Shown: in pieces, positions 18,076 to 26,497 of the stretch
How positions within the stretch are numbered: the first letter of the stretch is position 1
How the letters are laid out: every line of letters begins with the position of its first letter
NCBI RefSeq assembly: GCF_002940005.1
Contig: NZ_MDEF01000040.1
Source: Xanthomonas hortorum
GTDB taxonomy: Bacteria > Pseudomonadota > Gammaproteobacteria > Xanthomonadales > Xanthomonadaceae
Strand: one strand, 5' to 3'
DNA length: 37,672 nt
Position numbers and translations under genes: made by a program
The notes under the pieces: model-generated
What the model saw: only the letters and a program-made list of their open reading frames with translations
The model's database searches: none
What the model was told of the DNA's origin: nothing

Positions 18076-18585
18076 ATGAATACATCTGCTCGTATGCGTC
18101 CGATGCCCGCCCGCCCTCGTGGCGCTGTGCTCTATGTTGCCCTGATCATGCTGATCCTGTTGGCGTTGATCGGCATTGCCGGGATGCAAGTAGCGGGCAT
18201 GCAGGAAAAAATGGCTTCCAATTATCTCGCAACCAACATTGCCTTCCAGAATGCCGAAGGAGTAACTCGCCGGAGCGAGCGTGCGATCGAGGCCATTGCC
18301 AACCGTACGGATGCACCAACAGGCGCTCCTTTGGTTGATGCCGATATTCAGCAGAACTGCGATGCCGTGTTTGACCCAGTTGTATGGGGCCGCAATAAGG
18401 CGACGATGGTGAATGAGGCCGTGAATGTGCGGCGCATCGATTCGTGCATCATCGGCGGTGGGTCGCTTGCGATGGGAGACCCACTTGACCCCGTAACTCC
18501 AGTTTATCAGATCACCACATTCGCCAACGATGCTGCGACGGATGCCTCGTCGTCGGCATCGATTGATACCATCTTCAAGCTCTGA
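18076..18585 (+). CDS. pilX: Minor type IV pilin PilX
   Basis: The 169-aa protein has the basic leader MNTSARMRPMPARPRG, then AVLYVALIMLILLALIGIAG, and GMQEKMASNYLATNIAFQNAE, the PilX family signature (MQEKMAGN-like, then AFQ-AE). Like other PilX/GspK-type pilins it has no Glu at mature position 5, consistent with a place at the very tip of the pilus. It lies directly behind pilW, and pilY1 starts 11 bp after it. Confidence 0.9.
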   Translation: MNTSARMRPMPARPRGAVLYVALIMLILLALIGIAGMQVAGMQEKMASNYLATNIAFQNAEGVTRRSERAIEAIANRTDAPTGAPLVDADIQQNCDAVFDPVVWGRNKATMVNEAVNVRRIDSCIIGGGSLAMGDPLDPVTPVYQITTFANDAATDASSSASIDTIFKL

Positions 18586-18595
18586 GGCTGCCGGC

Positions 18596-21500
18596 ATGTC
18601 GCATCGCATTTTTCGAACCGCCGTCGTCTCCGTGATCGTTTTTGTCGCGGTTGGCGGCTATTTCATCTACAGCCTGATTGCTGCGCAAGGGCAGGGTGCT
18701 TTGGCGCAGTCTCCGCTGAATAACGCGACATCTGTTTCGCCGGCTTTTATCATGGCGGTGGATGACTCAAATTCAATGACGTTTGAGCGCATCTTCAGGG
18801 GCGGGGATGGGCGTCTGCGTTGGAATGGTACTAGCTTCTTCAGTTCGGCGGGTGTTTTTTTCAATGCCAGCGATGCATGCACGAATACCTCTGCGGATTG
18901 CTATCTCTATTTGTACTCGCACGTTGATTACAATAAAGCGTTCACTCCGGGTGATGCTATTCCACCCATAGATGTGTTTGGGTTCGCAAGGTCGCCTACA
19001 TATAATGCGAGCTATTATAATCCCGATGTACTTTATGAACCCTGGTTGCTTCCTGCAAAGACGGGTGCGACCGCAGTCTCTTGGCCAACTGCAACGTTTG
19101 GCAGGGCGCGGGTTGATCCCCGTGACCCGCAGGTGTATGGCTCCGACTTCAATACGGGATATAACACCATCTACAATCTTGGCAGCCGAGAGGTCGATGG
19201 TGAATCTTTTCAGTTCCTTACTGGAATGACGATTGCTGCAGGAACGCGTTACAAGTCCAATGCGCGGTCGTGTAATACATTCAATAATCTAGGGTTTCCG
19301 AATAATGATGGGTTGCCGAGTAGCGGTGGGAACTGGATAAATTTGACAGCGGGGGTCCGGGTTGCTGCGAATTGCTTAGTCCAAATCAGCTACGTTCCAG
19401 CAACTTTTTATTTACCAGTAGATGCGCCAGCCCCAGTGGGTTATCGGACCAATGATGCAAATCGGCCGATCATCGCAAATGCGTGCGGTCCTGGCTGTAG
19501 TCTACGCCGATATCAAATATTGTTGCAAAATTACGAGACAAGTCCGGCGGCTGTGATTGCGTATGGAAATGCGCAGCAGAATTTTGCTAACTGGTTCCAG
19601 TATCACCGCAATCGTATTCTTGCAGTTGTTGGATCCGCGTCTCGAGCACTTGCCGGTGTCGATAAGATGCGAATAGGTTATTTTACTATCAATAACCTGG
19701 CTCCGGTTACCATGTACGATGTGTTTAACGACGATGAGCGTGCCTCGCTATATGGCCAGATTTATCGGCTCAAGCCGAGTGGCGGTACACCGAATCGTAC
19801 GGCGGTCGATTATTTGGGCAAGCAGTTCCTCCGAACAGGGGATGGAGCCCCGGTGTTGCGTGCTTGTCAGAAAAATGGCGGTATGTTGTTTACTGATGGT
19901 TACTCGAATATCAATAACGTGGCCGCCGGATATGGCAATGCAGATTCAACTGGGACGGTGGATTTCCCTGCTCTCCCGTTTGCTGATAGTTACGAAAATA
20001 CAATTGCCGACATTGCTGCGTCCTACTATTCTGGAGCATCGACCCCGCTGGTTACAGGTCAGGGTTTTCAGGCTGGCCTAGTGCCGGTGGACGAGAAGTG
20101 TGCAACGCTTTCTAAAAGCTCGCCTGACTGGAAGCGTCTAGACTGTCAAAAAGATTTGCATATGAATTTCTACGCCATCACGCTAGGTGCGCAAGGAAAT
20201 ATTTTTGAAGTTAATCAAGCTGCTACCGACGATCCGTATTCTAATGCCCCCGATTGGAATGCTAACGGCGACCCTAAAGCTGACGATGATGGCCGTGTCA
20301 TTGACGAGCTATGGCATGCTACTATTAATAGCCGAGGCGAGTTCATTAATGCCAAAAGCCCTGCCGAGGTGGCTGGAGCGATGCGTCGGGTTCTATCGGC
20401 AGCCGGTGCCCCTAATTCGCCGTCTGGCACACTTGCGCTGACCGGGGCGCGCATTGGCGCTGGTTCCCTGACCGTGGCGCCTGAGTATCAAATCAAGAAC
20501 AACGGCACCGATTGGTCCAGTAAATTGAAAGCAAATCAAGTATCGGTTGATCCTGATACGCGGGAAGCCCGCTTCACTCCGTTTTGGGAAGCTTCTGCGC
20601 AGATGCAGCTGCAGCAACCTGCTGCTCGTAATGTATTCTTCAACGATGGAAGTAACGTACGTAAGTTCGACGGAAAGACAATTACTTTGAGTGGTCTATG
20701 CGGCTTGTCTCGGACGCTGTATCCCGGTCAGACGCTTTGCTTGGAAAAGGATTTGACCGATCTTGAAGCAACAGCTTCGACAGCTGCCGACTACCTGTTA
20801 GGCGATCAGTCTGGAGAGGTTCAGCGGAACGGCAGGCTCCGTGACCGGACAACGGTACTTGGCGATATCATCAATTCGGCGCCGTTGATCAGTTCGCCAA
20901 TCGATGACTTCGGATATCGTGCTCTGGGCGGAACGCTTGGAACAGCATATACGAGCTACCTGAATAGCAAGCGCGCCAATCAGAGTTACATGGTATATGC
21001 GGGGGCGAATGACGGCATGCTGCATGCGTTTGATGGTGGCATGAATGGCAGCGGTTCCGTCACCGGTAGCGGTGGTCGTGAGCGCTTTGCCTACATTCCT
21101 GCAACTTCATACGGGCATATGGGTAATCTGTTGCTACCCTATCAGGCCAGCAAGGGAGTTGCTCCGTCGTTTGACCATCGCTATTTCGTTGATGGACCGC
21201 TCGCTGTCGGGGATGCCTACTACAACGGCGGTTGGAAGACGACACTAGTGGGTACGACCGGTGCTGGTGGTCGAGGTGCATTTGCATTAGATATCACTAA
21301 TCCAAGCGCCTTCGGCAGCGCTAGCCGCCTTTGGGAAATCAACGATCTCAGTGGTGATGCCACGGTGCGTTCGAATATTGGACATGTGCTTGGCAAACCC
21401 GTCATTGTTCCGGTGCGTGCTTCCAATGGGGCGGTTAGCTGGAAGGCAATTTTTGGCAACGGCTATGGCAGTGCCAGCGGCAAAGCGGTGCTATTTGTGG

Positions 21501-22507
21501 TCGATATTGGAACATCCGCAACTCCAACTGTTGGGATGATCGAGGCGACTGAGTCCAGTAATGCAATCAGTGGGCGGAACGGGCTTGGCAATGTTATTGT
21601 TTTGGATCGGGTGGACAACCTGACGATCGACCAAACCACCGGTAGACCGGCCCAGACGCGGGATGGCTATGCAGACACGGTTTACGCCGCCGATCTCCGC
21701 GGTGCCGTTTGGAAGTTCGACCTCACCTCAACTGCGGCGTCTGTGACCGTGCCCGCATTCACTACTGGCACTTATACCGAAGGTGGGCGGACGTACCGTC
21801 AGCCCATTACCGGGGGACTACAAGCTTCGTCTGGTGAGAATGGTGGTGTGCTTGTGTTGTTTGGTACCGGTAGCTTTTCGTTCGACAACGACAGCTTGGC
21901 TAGTTCGGTGCTACATACACAAAGCTTGTACGGCTTCACTGACCAAGTGGATGGTGTAATCGCCGCGACTCTGACTAGGGCAAACCTGACGCCGTATTCG
22001 GTCACGACTGCTGTCACTGGCGGAACGCGAACCTTGCTGGTGGGTAATGCTCCGGCAACGGCGCTTGGATGGTATGTGGATCTGCCCGCCGGCGAGAGAT
22101 TTGTGGGTTACCCCGAACTTGTGTCGGGAATTCTGTTCATGCCGACGTATGCGCCGCTTGCGGCAAGCAGCGGTTGCAGCACTGATGGCGTGAACTGGTT
22201 GTTTGGCCTCAATCCGCGTACTGGTGTAGGTGCGTTGTCTGGCGTTCGAATGGGGGGCATTAGTGGTTCCACGCTTGCCTCCGGTTCCGCCGGAATCTCA
22301 CTGAATACCGGCGGAAACTCCCCGATCAAAGATGTAGGGGTGTCGGTCGTGCCCCGGCTTGAGCCCAAGGTCAATCCGAAGGATGGCTCGGCCGCGCCTG
22401 CTGTTCCTGCAGCTTCGGGTTGCTGGATGGTCGTCAACGTGGCGGGCGCCGCGCCCATGTATGTCCCTTATCCCTGTGGTCGCCAATCCTGGCGCCAGAT
22501 TCAATGA
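18596..22507 (+). CDS. pilY1: Type IV pilus tip adhesin and biogenesis protein PilY1
   Basis: PilY1 sits at the pilus tip, where it supports assembly, adhesion and surface sensing. From the ATG at 18596 (GAGG upstream) it has 1303 aa with an N-terminal hydrophobic export signal (TAVVSVIVFVAVGGYFIYSL). Residues 50-60 contain MAVDDSNSM, a DxSxS metal-site motif as in von Willebrand A domains (Asp56, Ser58, Ser60). The C-terminal half is the PilY1 beta-propeller, with YAGANDGMLHAFDGG and, near the calcium-binding region, RDGYADTVYAADLRGAVWKF. The N-terminal half is AT-richer than the rest. The stop overlaps a possible upstream ATG for pilE. Confidence 0.93.
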   Translation: MSHRIFRTAVVSVIVFVAVGGYFIYSLIAAQGQGALAQSPLNNATSVSPAFIMAVDDSNSMTFERIFRGGDGRLRWNGTSFFSSAGVFFNASDACTNTSADCYLYLYSHVDYNKAFTPGDAIPPIDVFGFARSPTYNASYYNPDVLYEPWLLPAKTGATAVSWPTATFGRARVDPRDPQVYGSDFNTGYNTIYNLGSREVDGESFQFLTGMTIAAGTRYKSNARSCNTFNNLGFPNNDGLPSSGGNWINLTAGVRVAANCLVQISYVPATFYLPVDAPAPVGYRTNDANRPIIANACGPGCSLRRYQILLQNYETSPAAVIAYGNAQQNFANWFQYHRNRILAVVGSASRALAGVDKMRIGYFTINNLAPVTMYDVFNDDERASLYGQIYRLKPSGGTPNRTAVDYLGKQFLRTGDGAPVLRACQKNGGMLFTDGYSNINNVAAGYGNADSTGTVDFPALPFADSYENTIADIAASYYSGASTPLVTGQGFQAGLVPVDEKCATLSKSSPDWKRLDCQKDLHMNFYAITLGAQGNIFEVNQAATDDPYSNAPDWNANGDPKADDDGRVIDELWHATINSRGEFINAKSPAEVAGAMRRVLSAAGAPNSPSGTLALTGARIGAGSLTVAPEYQIKNNGTDWSSKLKANQVSVDPDTREARFTPFWEASAQMQLQQPAARNVFFNDGSNVRKFDGKTITLSGLCGLSRTLYPGQTLCLEKDLTDLEATASTAADYLLGDQSGEVQRNGRLRDRTTVLGDIINSAPLISSPIDDFGYRALGGTLGTAYTSYLNSKRANQSYMVYAGANDGMLHAFDGGMNGSGSVTGSGGRERFAYIPATSYGHMGNLLLPYQASKGVAPSFDHRYFVDGPLAVGDAYYNGGWKTTLVGTTGAGGRGAFALDITNPSAFGSASRLWEINDLSGDATVRSNIGHVLGKPVIVPVRASNGAVSWKAIFGNGYGSASGKAVLFVVDIGTSATPTVGMIEATESSNAISGRNGLGNVIVLDRVDNLTIDQTTGRPAQTRDGYADTVYAADLRGAVWKFDLTSTAASVTVPAFTTGTYTEGGRTYRQPITGGLQASSGENGGVLVLFGTGSFSFDNDSLASSVLHTQSLYGFTDQVDGVIAATLTRANLTPYSVTTAVTGGTRTLLVGNAPATALGWYVDLPAGERFVGYPELVSGILFMPTYAPLAASSGCSTDGVNWLFGLNPRTGVGALSGVRMGGISGSTLASGSAGISLNTGGNSPIKDVGVSVVPRLEPKVNPKDGSAAPAVPAASGCWMVVNVAGAAPMYVPYPCGRQSWRQIQ

Positions 22508-22518
22508 AGGAGGTTTCA

Positions 22519-22968
22519 ATGTTGCCAAGCCAGTCATCGTCGCGTGCTAGTCGGCTTTCCCGCCGCGCTGGAAGCAATGGCTTCACCTTGATCGAATTGA
22601 TGATTGTTGTTGCTGTCGTGGCAATTCTGGCTGCGGTCGCGTATCCCTCTTATGCAGAGCATATTCGCAAGTCTCGCCGGGCGCAGGCTAAGGCGGATCT
22701 GGTCGAGTACTCGCAATTGGCCGAGCGCTCCCACACCACGAACAACACGTATGCGAGCTTTCGTTTTGGCAATGGTTCGACGACTACGCAGTCACCGCGT
22801 GAGGGTGGTACTGCTCAGTACACGATCACGTTCACTGGCAATCAGTCCACCTTTACGTTGACTGCGGCGCCGCAAGGTAACCAAACCAAGGACACGTGCG
22901 CCACGATGACGTTAAACCAGGCCGGAGTGAAAACGCCAACTGCCTCGGCGAATCCCGGCTGCTGGTAA
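22519..22968 (+). CDS. pilE: Type IV pilin PilE-family minor pilin
   Basis: The 149-aa pilin has a long basic leader ending SRRAGSNG, cleavage before Phe22, and Glu26 as Glu5 (FTLIELMIVVAVVAILAAVAYPSY), matching PilE-type pilins encoded last in minor-pilin operons. A Cys pair near the C-terminus (DTCATM and the final GCW) would form the D-loop disulphide. The ATG at 22519 has a perfect AAGGAGG eight bases upstream. An in-frame ATG at 22504 overlaps the pilY1 stop (ATGA) but lacks its own site, so I prefer 22519. Confidence 0.9.
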   Translation: MLPSQSSSRASRLSRRAGSNGFTLIELMIVVAVVAILAAVAYPSYAEHIRKSRRAQAKADLVEYSQLAERSHTTNNTYASFRFGNGSTTTQSPREGGTAQYTITFTGNQSTFTLTAAPQGNQTKDTCATMTLNQAGVKTPTASANPGCW

Positions 22969-22982
22969 GCCTATCCAGGGTG

Positions 22983-23011
22983 TTGCACTATCGCTGGCCT
23001 GCGTCTAGAAT
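22983..23011 (+). promoter_or_regulatory. Sigma-70 promoter of tRNA-Asn
   Basis: TTGCAC (22983-22988) and TAGAAT (23006-23011) have a 17-bp spacer. The -10 box lies 10 bp before the mature tRNA start, the usual arrangement for a tRNA gene. Confidence 0.8.
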
Positions 23012-23021
23012 ACGGCTCCCC

Positions 23022-23098
23022 GCCCGAATAGCTCAGCCGGTTAGAGCACTTGACTGTTAATCAGGGGGTCGTTGGTTCGAGTCCAACTTCGGGCGCCA
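23022..23098 (+). tRNA. tRNA-Asn (anticodon GTT)
   Basis: The acceptor stem GCCCGAA (23022-23028) pairs with TTCGGGC (23088-23094), followed by discriminator G and an encoded CCA. The D-arm AGCTCAGCCGGTTAGAGC, the anticodon loop CTGTTAA with GTT at 23056-23058, and the T-arm GTTGGTTCGAGTCCAAC are all present. The gene lies just after the pilin operon and has its own promoter and terminator. Confidence 0.98.
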
Positions 23099-23105
23099 AG
23101 ATGTT

Positions 23106-23140
23106 GAAGAGGCCGCGATTAGTCGCGGCCTCTTCGTTTC
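23106..23140 (+). terminator. Terminator after tRNA-Asn, between convergent genes
   Basis: GAAGAGGCCGCGA (23106-23118) and TCGCGGCCTCTTC (23123-23135) form a perfect 13-bp stem with the loop TTAG, followed by a short GTTTC. It lies 11 bp before the end of the minus-strand fimT paralogue, so it may serve both directions. Confidence 0.8.
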
Positions 23141-23150
23141 TGGCTGAATC

Positions 23151-23693
23151 TCATCGTACAGGGCAGCTTATGGGCTGCGTATAGCGGACAGACCGTGTTC
23201 GCCCTGAATTGTTGACGATGACATCTGCCAGCCGTTGAGCGCGCGTGCATAGGCTGATCGTGATGTTGGTGCCGCTATTGCGGCCGTTCGGAAGGAAACG
23301 TACAAGCGATCTGCCGATTGTTCCAGTGATGCTGATGTTGTCGCTTTCAGCGTACTGCTCAACGTGCACGATAGAACCCGCGTCTGCGGGCTGCCCGCTA
23401 CGCAGCGGATCTTTGAAAAGGATCCATCCACGGCTCCAGTCTCTGTCAGGTCGACAACTCGCCCCATCAACGGATGGGCAGATGCTGACTGGCAGGCGGT
23501 GAGTGACCGCAAGACTCCTGGCCATCGCCAGATGCGCGGTGAGCAGATGAACCCTTGTCTGTGCTCGCTGCCACTCGATCAGCGTTCTGAAGCTAGGCAG
23601 GCCAACGGCAGCCACAATTCCGACAATCGCCATCACGATCAGCAGTTCGACCGCCGTGTACCCTTTTGCGCACGAACGAGCTCCTGTTTGCAT
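23151..23693 (-). CDS. Second FimT/GspH-family pseudopilin, divergent from uvrB
   Basis: This 180-aa prepilin has the leader MQTGARSCAKG, cleavage before Tyr12, and Glu16 as Glu5 (YTAVELLIVMAIVGIVAAVG), followed by a GspH-like body with SLAVTHRLPVSICPS and a disulphide-capable C-terminus. Tyr at +1 and TAVEL instead of TLIEL set it apart from the fimT in the main operon, and the two share little beyond the helix. The ATG at 23693 has AAGGAG seven bases upstream; the 15-codon extension to 23738 is not needed. It stands alone, so its role (pilus priming or DNA uptake) is inferred from the family. Confidence 0.85.
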   Translation of the reverse strand: MQTGARSCAKGYTAVELLIVMAIVGIVAAVGLPSFRTLIEWQRAQTRVHLLTAHLAMARSLAVTHRLPVSICPSVDGASCRPDRDWSRGWILFKDPLRSGQPADAGSIVHVEQYAESDNISITGTIGRSLVRFLPNGRNSGTNITISLCTRAQRLADVIVNNSGRTRSVRYTQPISCPVR

Positions 23694-23750
23694 CGCGCAT
23701 CTCCTTGACCCGGAGCAAGCAGTCTCTACGGCGACCACATCTCAAATAAC

Positions 23751-23778
23751 GTCTGCCTCACTTGATGAGGCGTCAGAC
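23751..23778. other. Imperfect hairpin between fimT paralogue and uvrB
   Basis: GCCTCA (23755-23760) and TGAGGC (23766-23771) flank the loop CTTGA. Outer GTCTG and CAGAC extend the stem across a bulge, followed by TTTT. It lies in the divergent promoter region, so it could be an operator or a short leader terminator. No LexA-like box was recognised. Confidence 0.35.
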
Positions 23779-23833
23779 TTTTACCGATAGTGACCTCCGG
23801 CATTTCGTGCAGCCCTCCCCCGAGACCCGCTCC

Positions 23834-25855
23834 ATGACCGACCGTTTCCAGCTCGTATCCCCGTACTCCCCAGCAGGCGACCAGCCCGCAGCCATCGACA
23901 AGTTGGTGGCCAATTTCGAGGCCGGCCTGGCCAAGCAGACCCTGTTGGGCGTGACTGGCTCGGGTAAGACGTACACCATCGCCAACGTGATCGAGCAGGT
24001 ACAGAAGCCGACCCTGGTGATGGCGCCGAACAAGACGTTGGCGGCGCAGTTGTACGGCGAGTTCAAGTCGTTTTTTCCAAACAACGCTGTGGAGTACTTC
24101 GTCAGCTACTACGACTACTACCAACCCGAGGCCTACGTGCCGTCGTCGGATACCTTCATCGAGAAGGACAGTTCGATCAACGAGCACATCGAGCAGATGC
24201 GGTTGTCCGCCACCAAGACCTTGCTGTCGCGTCGCGATTCGTTGGTGGTGGCTACGGTCTCGGCGATCTACGGTCTGGGCGCGCCGGAAGACTATTTGTC
24301 GCTGCGCTTGATCCTCTCAGTGGGCGAGCACATCGATCAGCGCAAGTTGATCCGTCATCTCAGCGATCTGCAGTACACGCGCAACGAATTCGAGCTGACG
24401 CGCGGCGCGTTCCGCGTGCGTGGCGAGGTGCTCGATGTCTTCCCGGCCGAGTCGGACACCGAGGCATTGCGTATCGAGTTGTTCGACGGCGACATCGAGC
24501 AGCTGACCTTGTTCGATCCGCTCACCGGCGAAACATTGCGCAAGTTGCAGCGCTACACCGTGTATCCCAAGACGCATTACGCGACCACGCGCGAGCGTAC
24601 GCTCAGTGCGGTGGATACGATCAAGGAGGAGCTCAAGGAACGGCTGGAGCAGTTGTACTCGCAGAACAAACTGGTCGAGGCGCAGCGCCTGGCGCAGCGC
24701 ACCCAGTTCGACCTGGAAATGATGGCTGAGGTGGGCTTCTGCAACGGCATCGAAAACTACTCGCGGCATCTCACCGGCAAGGCGCCTGGCGAACCGCCAC
24801 CGACGTTGTTCGACTACTTGCCGCCGGATGCGCTGCTGGTGATCGACGAGTCGCATGTGACCATTCCGCAGATCGGCGCGATGTATAAGGGCGATCGTTC
24901 GCGCAAGGAAACGCTGGTGGAATTCGGCTTCCGTCTTCCGTCCGCGTTGGATAACCGGCCGCTGCGTTTCGAAGAGTGGGAGGCGCGCTCGCCGCGCAGC
25001 ATCTACGTGTCGGCCACACCGGGTCCATACGAACTGCGTGAGTCTGCAGGCGAGATCACCGAGCTGGTGGTGCGCCCGACCGGCCTGATCGACCCGGTGG
25101 TCGAGATCCGCCCGGTCGGCACGCAGGTCGACGATCTGATGTCCGAGATCCATGAGCGCATCAAGCTCGGCGATCGTGTGTTGGTGACCACGCTAACCAA
25201 GCGCATGTCCGAGAACCTCACCGAATACCTGGGCGAGCATGGCATTCGTGTGCGCTACCTGCATTCGGATATCGACACCGTGGAGCGGGTGGAGATCATC
25301 CGCGATCTGCGCCTTGGTAAATTCGACGTTCTGGTCGGCATCAATCTGCTGCGCGAAGGTCTGGACATGCCGGAAGTGTCGCTGGTGGCGATCCTGGATG
25401 CCGACAAGGAGGGCTTCCTGCGTTCGACTGGTTCGTTGATCCAGACGATCGGGCGCGCCGCGCGCAACCTTCGTGGCAAGGCCATCCTGTATGCCGACAA
25501 GATGACGCGTTCGATGCAGGCGGCGATCGACGAAACCGACCGTCGTCGCGAGAAGCAGGTCGAGTACAACCTCGAACATGGCATCACGCCGAAATCCGTG
25601 CAGCGCCCGATCTCCGACATCATGGAAGGCGCGCGCGAGGATGCCGCCGAGAAGAAAGCCGGCAAGGGCCGCTCGAAGTTGCGTCAGGTCGCCGAAGACA
25701 CGGTCGACTACCGCGCGATGGGGCCGGCCCAGATTGCCGACAAGCTCAAGAGCCTGGAGCAGAAGATGTACCAGCACGCCAAGGATCTTGAGTTCGAGGC
25801 CGCAGCGCAGATTCGCGACCAGATCCAGAAATTGAAGGCGGCGAGCCTGGCGTAG
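23834..25855 (+). CDS. uvrB: Excinuclease ABC subunit UvrB
   Basis: UvrB is the damage-verifying helicase-like subunit of nucleotide excision repair; it receives DNA from UvrA2 and recruits UvrC. From the ATG at 23834 (MTDRFQLVSPYSPAGDQPAAI) it has 673 aa, the E. coli length. The Walker A GVTGSGKT has Lys45, and the beta-hairpin SYYDYYQPEAYVP inserts between the strands. The box LLVIDESHVTIPQ, helicase motifs VGINLLREGLDMPEVSLVAI and QTIGRAARN, and a C-terminal UVR domain (YQHAKDLEFEAAAQIRDQI) follow. The frame is open 24 codons upstream, but the chosen start matches the family. Confidence 0.97.
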   Translation: MTDRFQLVSPYSPAGDQPAAIDKLVANFEAGLAKQTLLGVTGSGKTYTIANVIEQVQKPTLVMAPNKTLAAQLYGEFKSFFPNNAVEYFVSYYDYYQPEAYVPSSDTFIEKDSSINEHIEQMRLSATKTLLSRRDSLVVATVSAIYGLGAPEDYLSLRLILSVGEHIDQRKLIRHLSDLQYTRNEFELTRGAFRVRGEVLDVFPAESDTEALRIELFDGDIEQLTLFDPLTGETLRKLQRYTVYPKTHYATTRERTLSAVDTIKEELKERLEQLYSQNKLVEAQRLAQRTQFDLEMMAEVGFCNGIENYSRHLTGKAPGEPPPTLFDYLPPDALLVIDESHVTIPQIGAMYKGDRSRKETLVEFGFRLPSALDNRPLRFEEWEARSPRSIYVSATPGPYELRESAGEITELVVRPTGLIDPVVEIRPVGTQVDDLMSEIHERIKLGDRVLVTTLTKRMSENLTEYLGEHGIRVRYLHSDIDTVERVEIIRDLRLGKFDVLVGINLLREGLDMPEVSLVAILDADKEGFLRSTGSLIQTIGRAARNLRGKAILYADKMTRSMQAAIDETDRRREKQVEYNLEHGITPKSVQRPISDIMEGAREDAAEKKAGKGRSKLRQVAEDTVDYRAMGPAQIADKLKSLEQKMYQHAKDLEFEAAAQIRDQIQKLKAASLA

Positions 25856-25887
25856 GGCGGGGCAGGGTGCTCACGTGCAGGGAGGGC

Positions 25888-25916
25888 TTGTGGCCCGCGA
25901 AACCCTGCGCTAGAAT
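25888..25916 (+). promoter_or_regulatory. Sigma-70 promoter of tRNA-Val
   Basis: TTGTGG (25888-25893) and TAGAAT (25911-25916) are separated by 17 bp. The mature tRNA begins 37 bp later. The same TAGAAT box is used in front of tRNA-Asn. Confidence 0.7.
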
Positions 25917-25952
25917 GCGCGCCCTGCACAGCGCAATGCTGACGCAGGAAAC

Positions 25953-26027
25953 GGGCGGTTAGCTCAGCGGTAGAGCACTACCTTGACATGGTAGGGGTCA
26001 CAGGTTCGAACCCTGTACCGCCCACCA
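25953..26027 (+). tRNA. tRNA-Val (anticodon GAC)
   Basis: GGGCGGT (25953-25959) pairs with ACCGCCC (26017-26023), followed by A and an encoded CCA. The D-arm AGCTCAGCGGTAGAGC, the anticodon loop TTGACAT with GAC at 25985-25987, and the T-arm CAGGTTCGAACCCTG are complete. It stands at the edge of the type IV secretion region, a common place for island integration, although no repeated attachment site was found. Confidence 0.98.
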
Positions 26028-26062
26028 CTCCAAGTCCGGATACACGGCGACTTGAGTGGTTT
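26025..26062 (+). terminator. Hairpin overlapping the tRNA-Val 3' end
   Basis: CCACTCCAAGTC (26025-26036) pairs with GACTTGAGTGG (26049-26059) with one bulged C, followed by TTTG. It includes the CCA of the tRNA, so it would act before 3' processing as terminator or trailer structure. Confidence 0.55.
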
Positions 26063-26217
26063 GAACACGATCATCTTGCTGTTATCCCAATATAGCCATC
26101 GGCACTCGTCGTGTGCATAAGTCTGGTCTGCGGATCTGTCAGCGTTGTTGAAACCGCTTTCTCCATCACACGTCTTGCTTTAGCATCGCTTCCGCGCTGA
26201 CGAAAGGAAGGCTGGCA

Positions 26218-26460
26218 ATGGACGAGTATCAGCACACCGTGCTGACCAGAGGGGGATACCGTGTGGTGGCAATCACTCGGGAAGAAATCTACGCGCCTGA
26301 AACGGTGGTGGCATATGCCGTTGTGACAGACGCCGGCACCCGGATAACGCCGGATCTCTCCCTGGATCAAGCCAAGGTCTGGATCGACTCGCTGGTCGAG
26401 AGCGAAAGCGGCGGGCGCAAGTCAGATCTGATCGATCACAAGCCGGTTGTCCGTCGCTAG
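26218..26460 (+). CDS. Small hypothetical protein upstream of virD4
   Basis: This 80-aa soluble protein begins MDEYQHTVLTRGGYRVVAI, has a central SLDQAKVWIDSLVES helix, and ends with a basic tail (GGRKSDLIDHKPVVRR). No signal peptide, membrane segment or known domain was recognised. The ATG at 26218 follows GAAAGGAAGG, a good ribosome binding site, which with the even codon use supports a real gene. It lies 37 bp before virD4 on the same strand and is probably co-transcribed with it, so a role near the coupling protein is possible but unproven. Confidence 0.65.
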   Translation: MDEYQHTVLTRGGYRVVAITREEIYAPETVVAYAVVTDAGTRITPDLSLDQAKVWIDSLVESESGGRKSDLIDHKPVVRR

Positions 26461-26497
26461 ACGGCCGTCGAGATGTAAGCCTAAGGAGTAGGGTCGC

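Noticed and set aside
23694..23833. LexA/SOS box before uvrB
   Set aside because: No palindrome matching a known LexA consensus was seen; only an unrelated hairpin is present.
25953..26217. tRNA-Val 3' end as attachment site of a secretion island
   Set aside because: I found no second copy of the tRNA 3' end in the window and no integrase, so integration at this tRNA is not supported.
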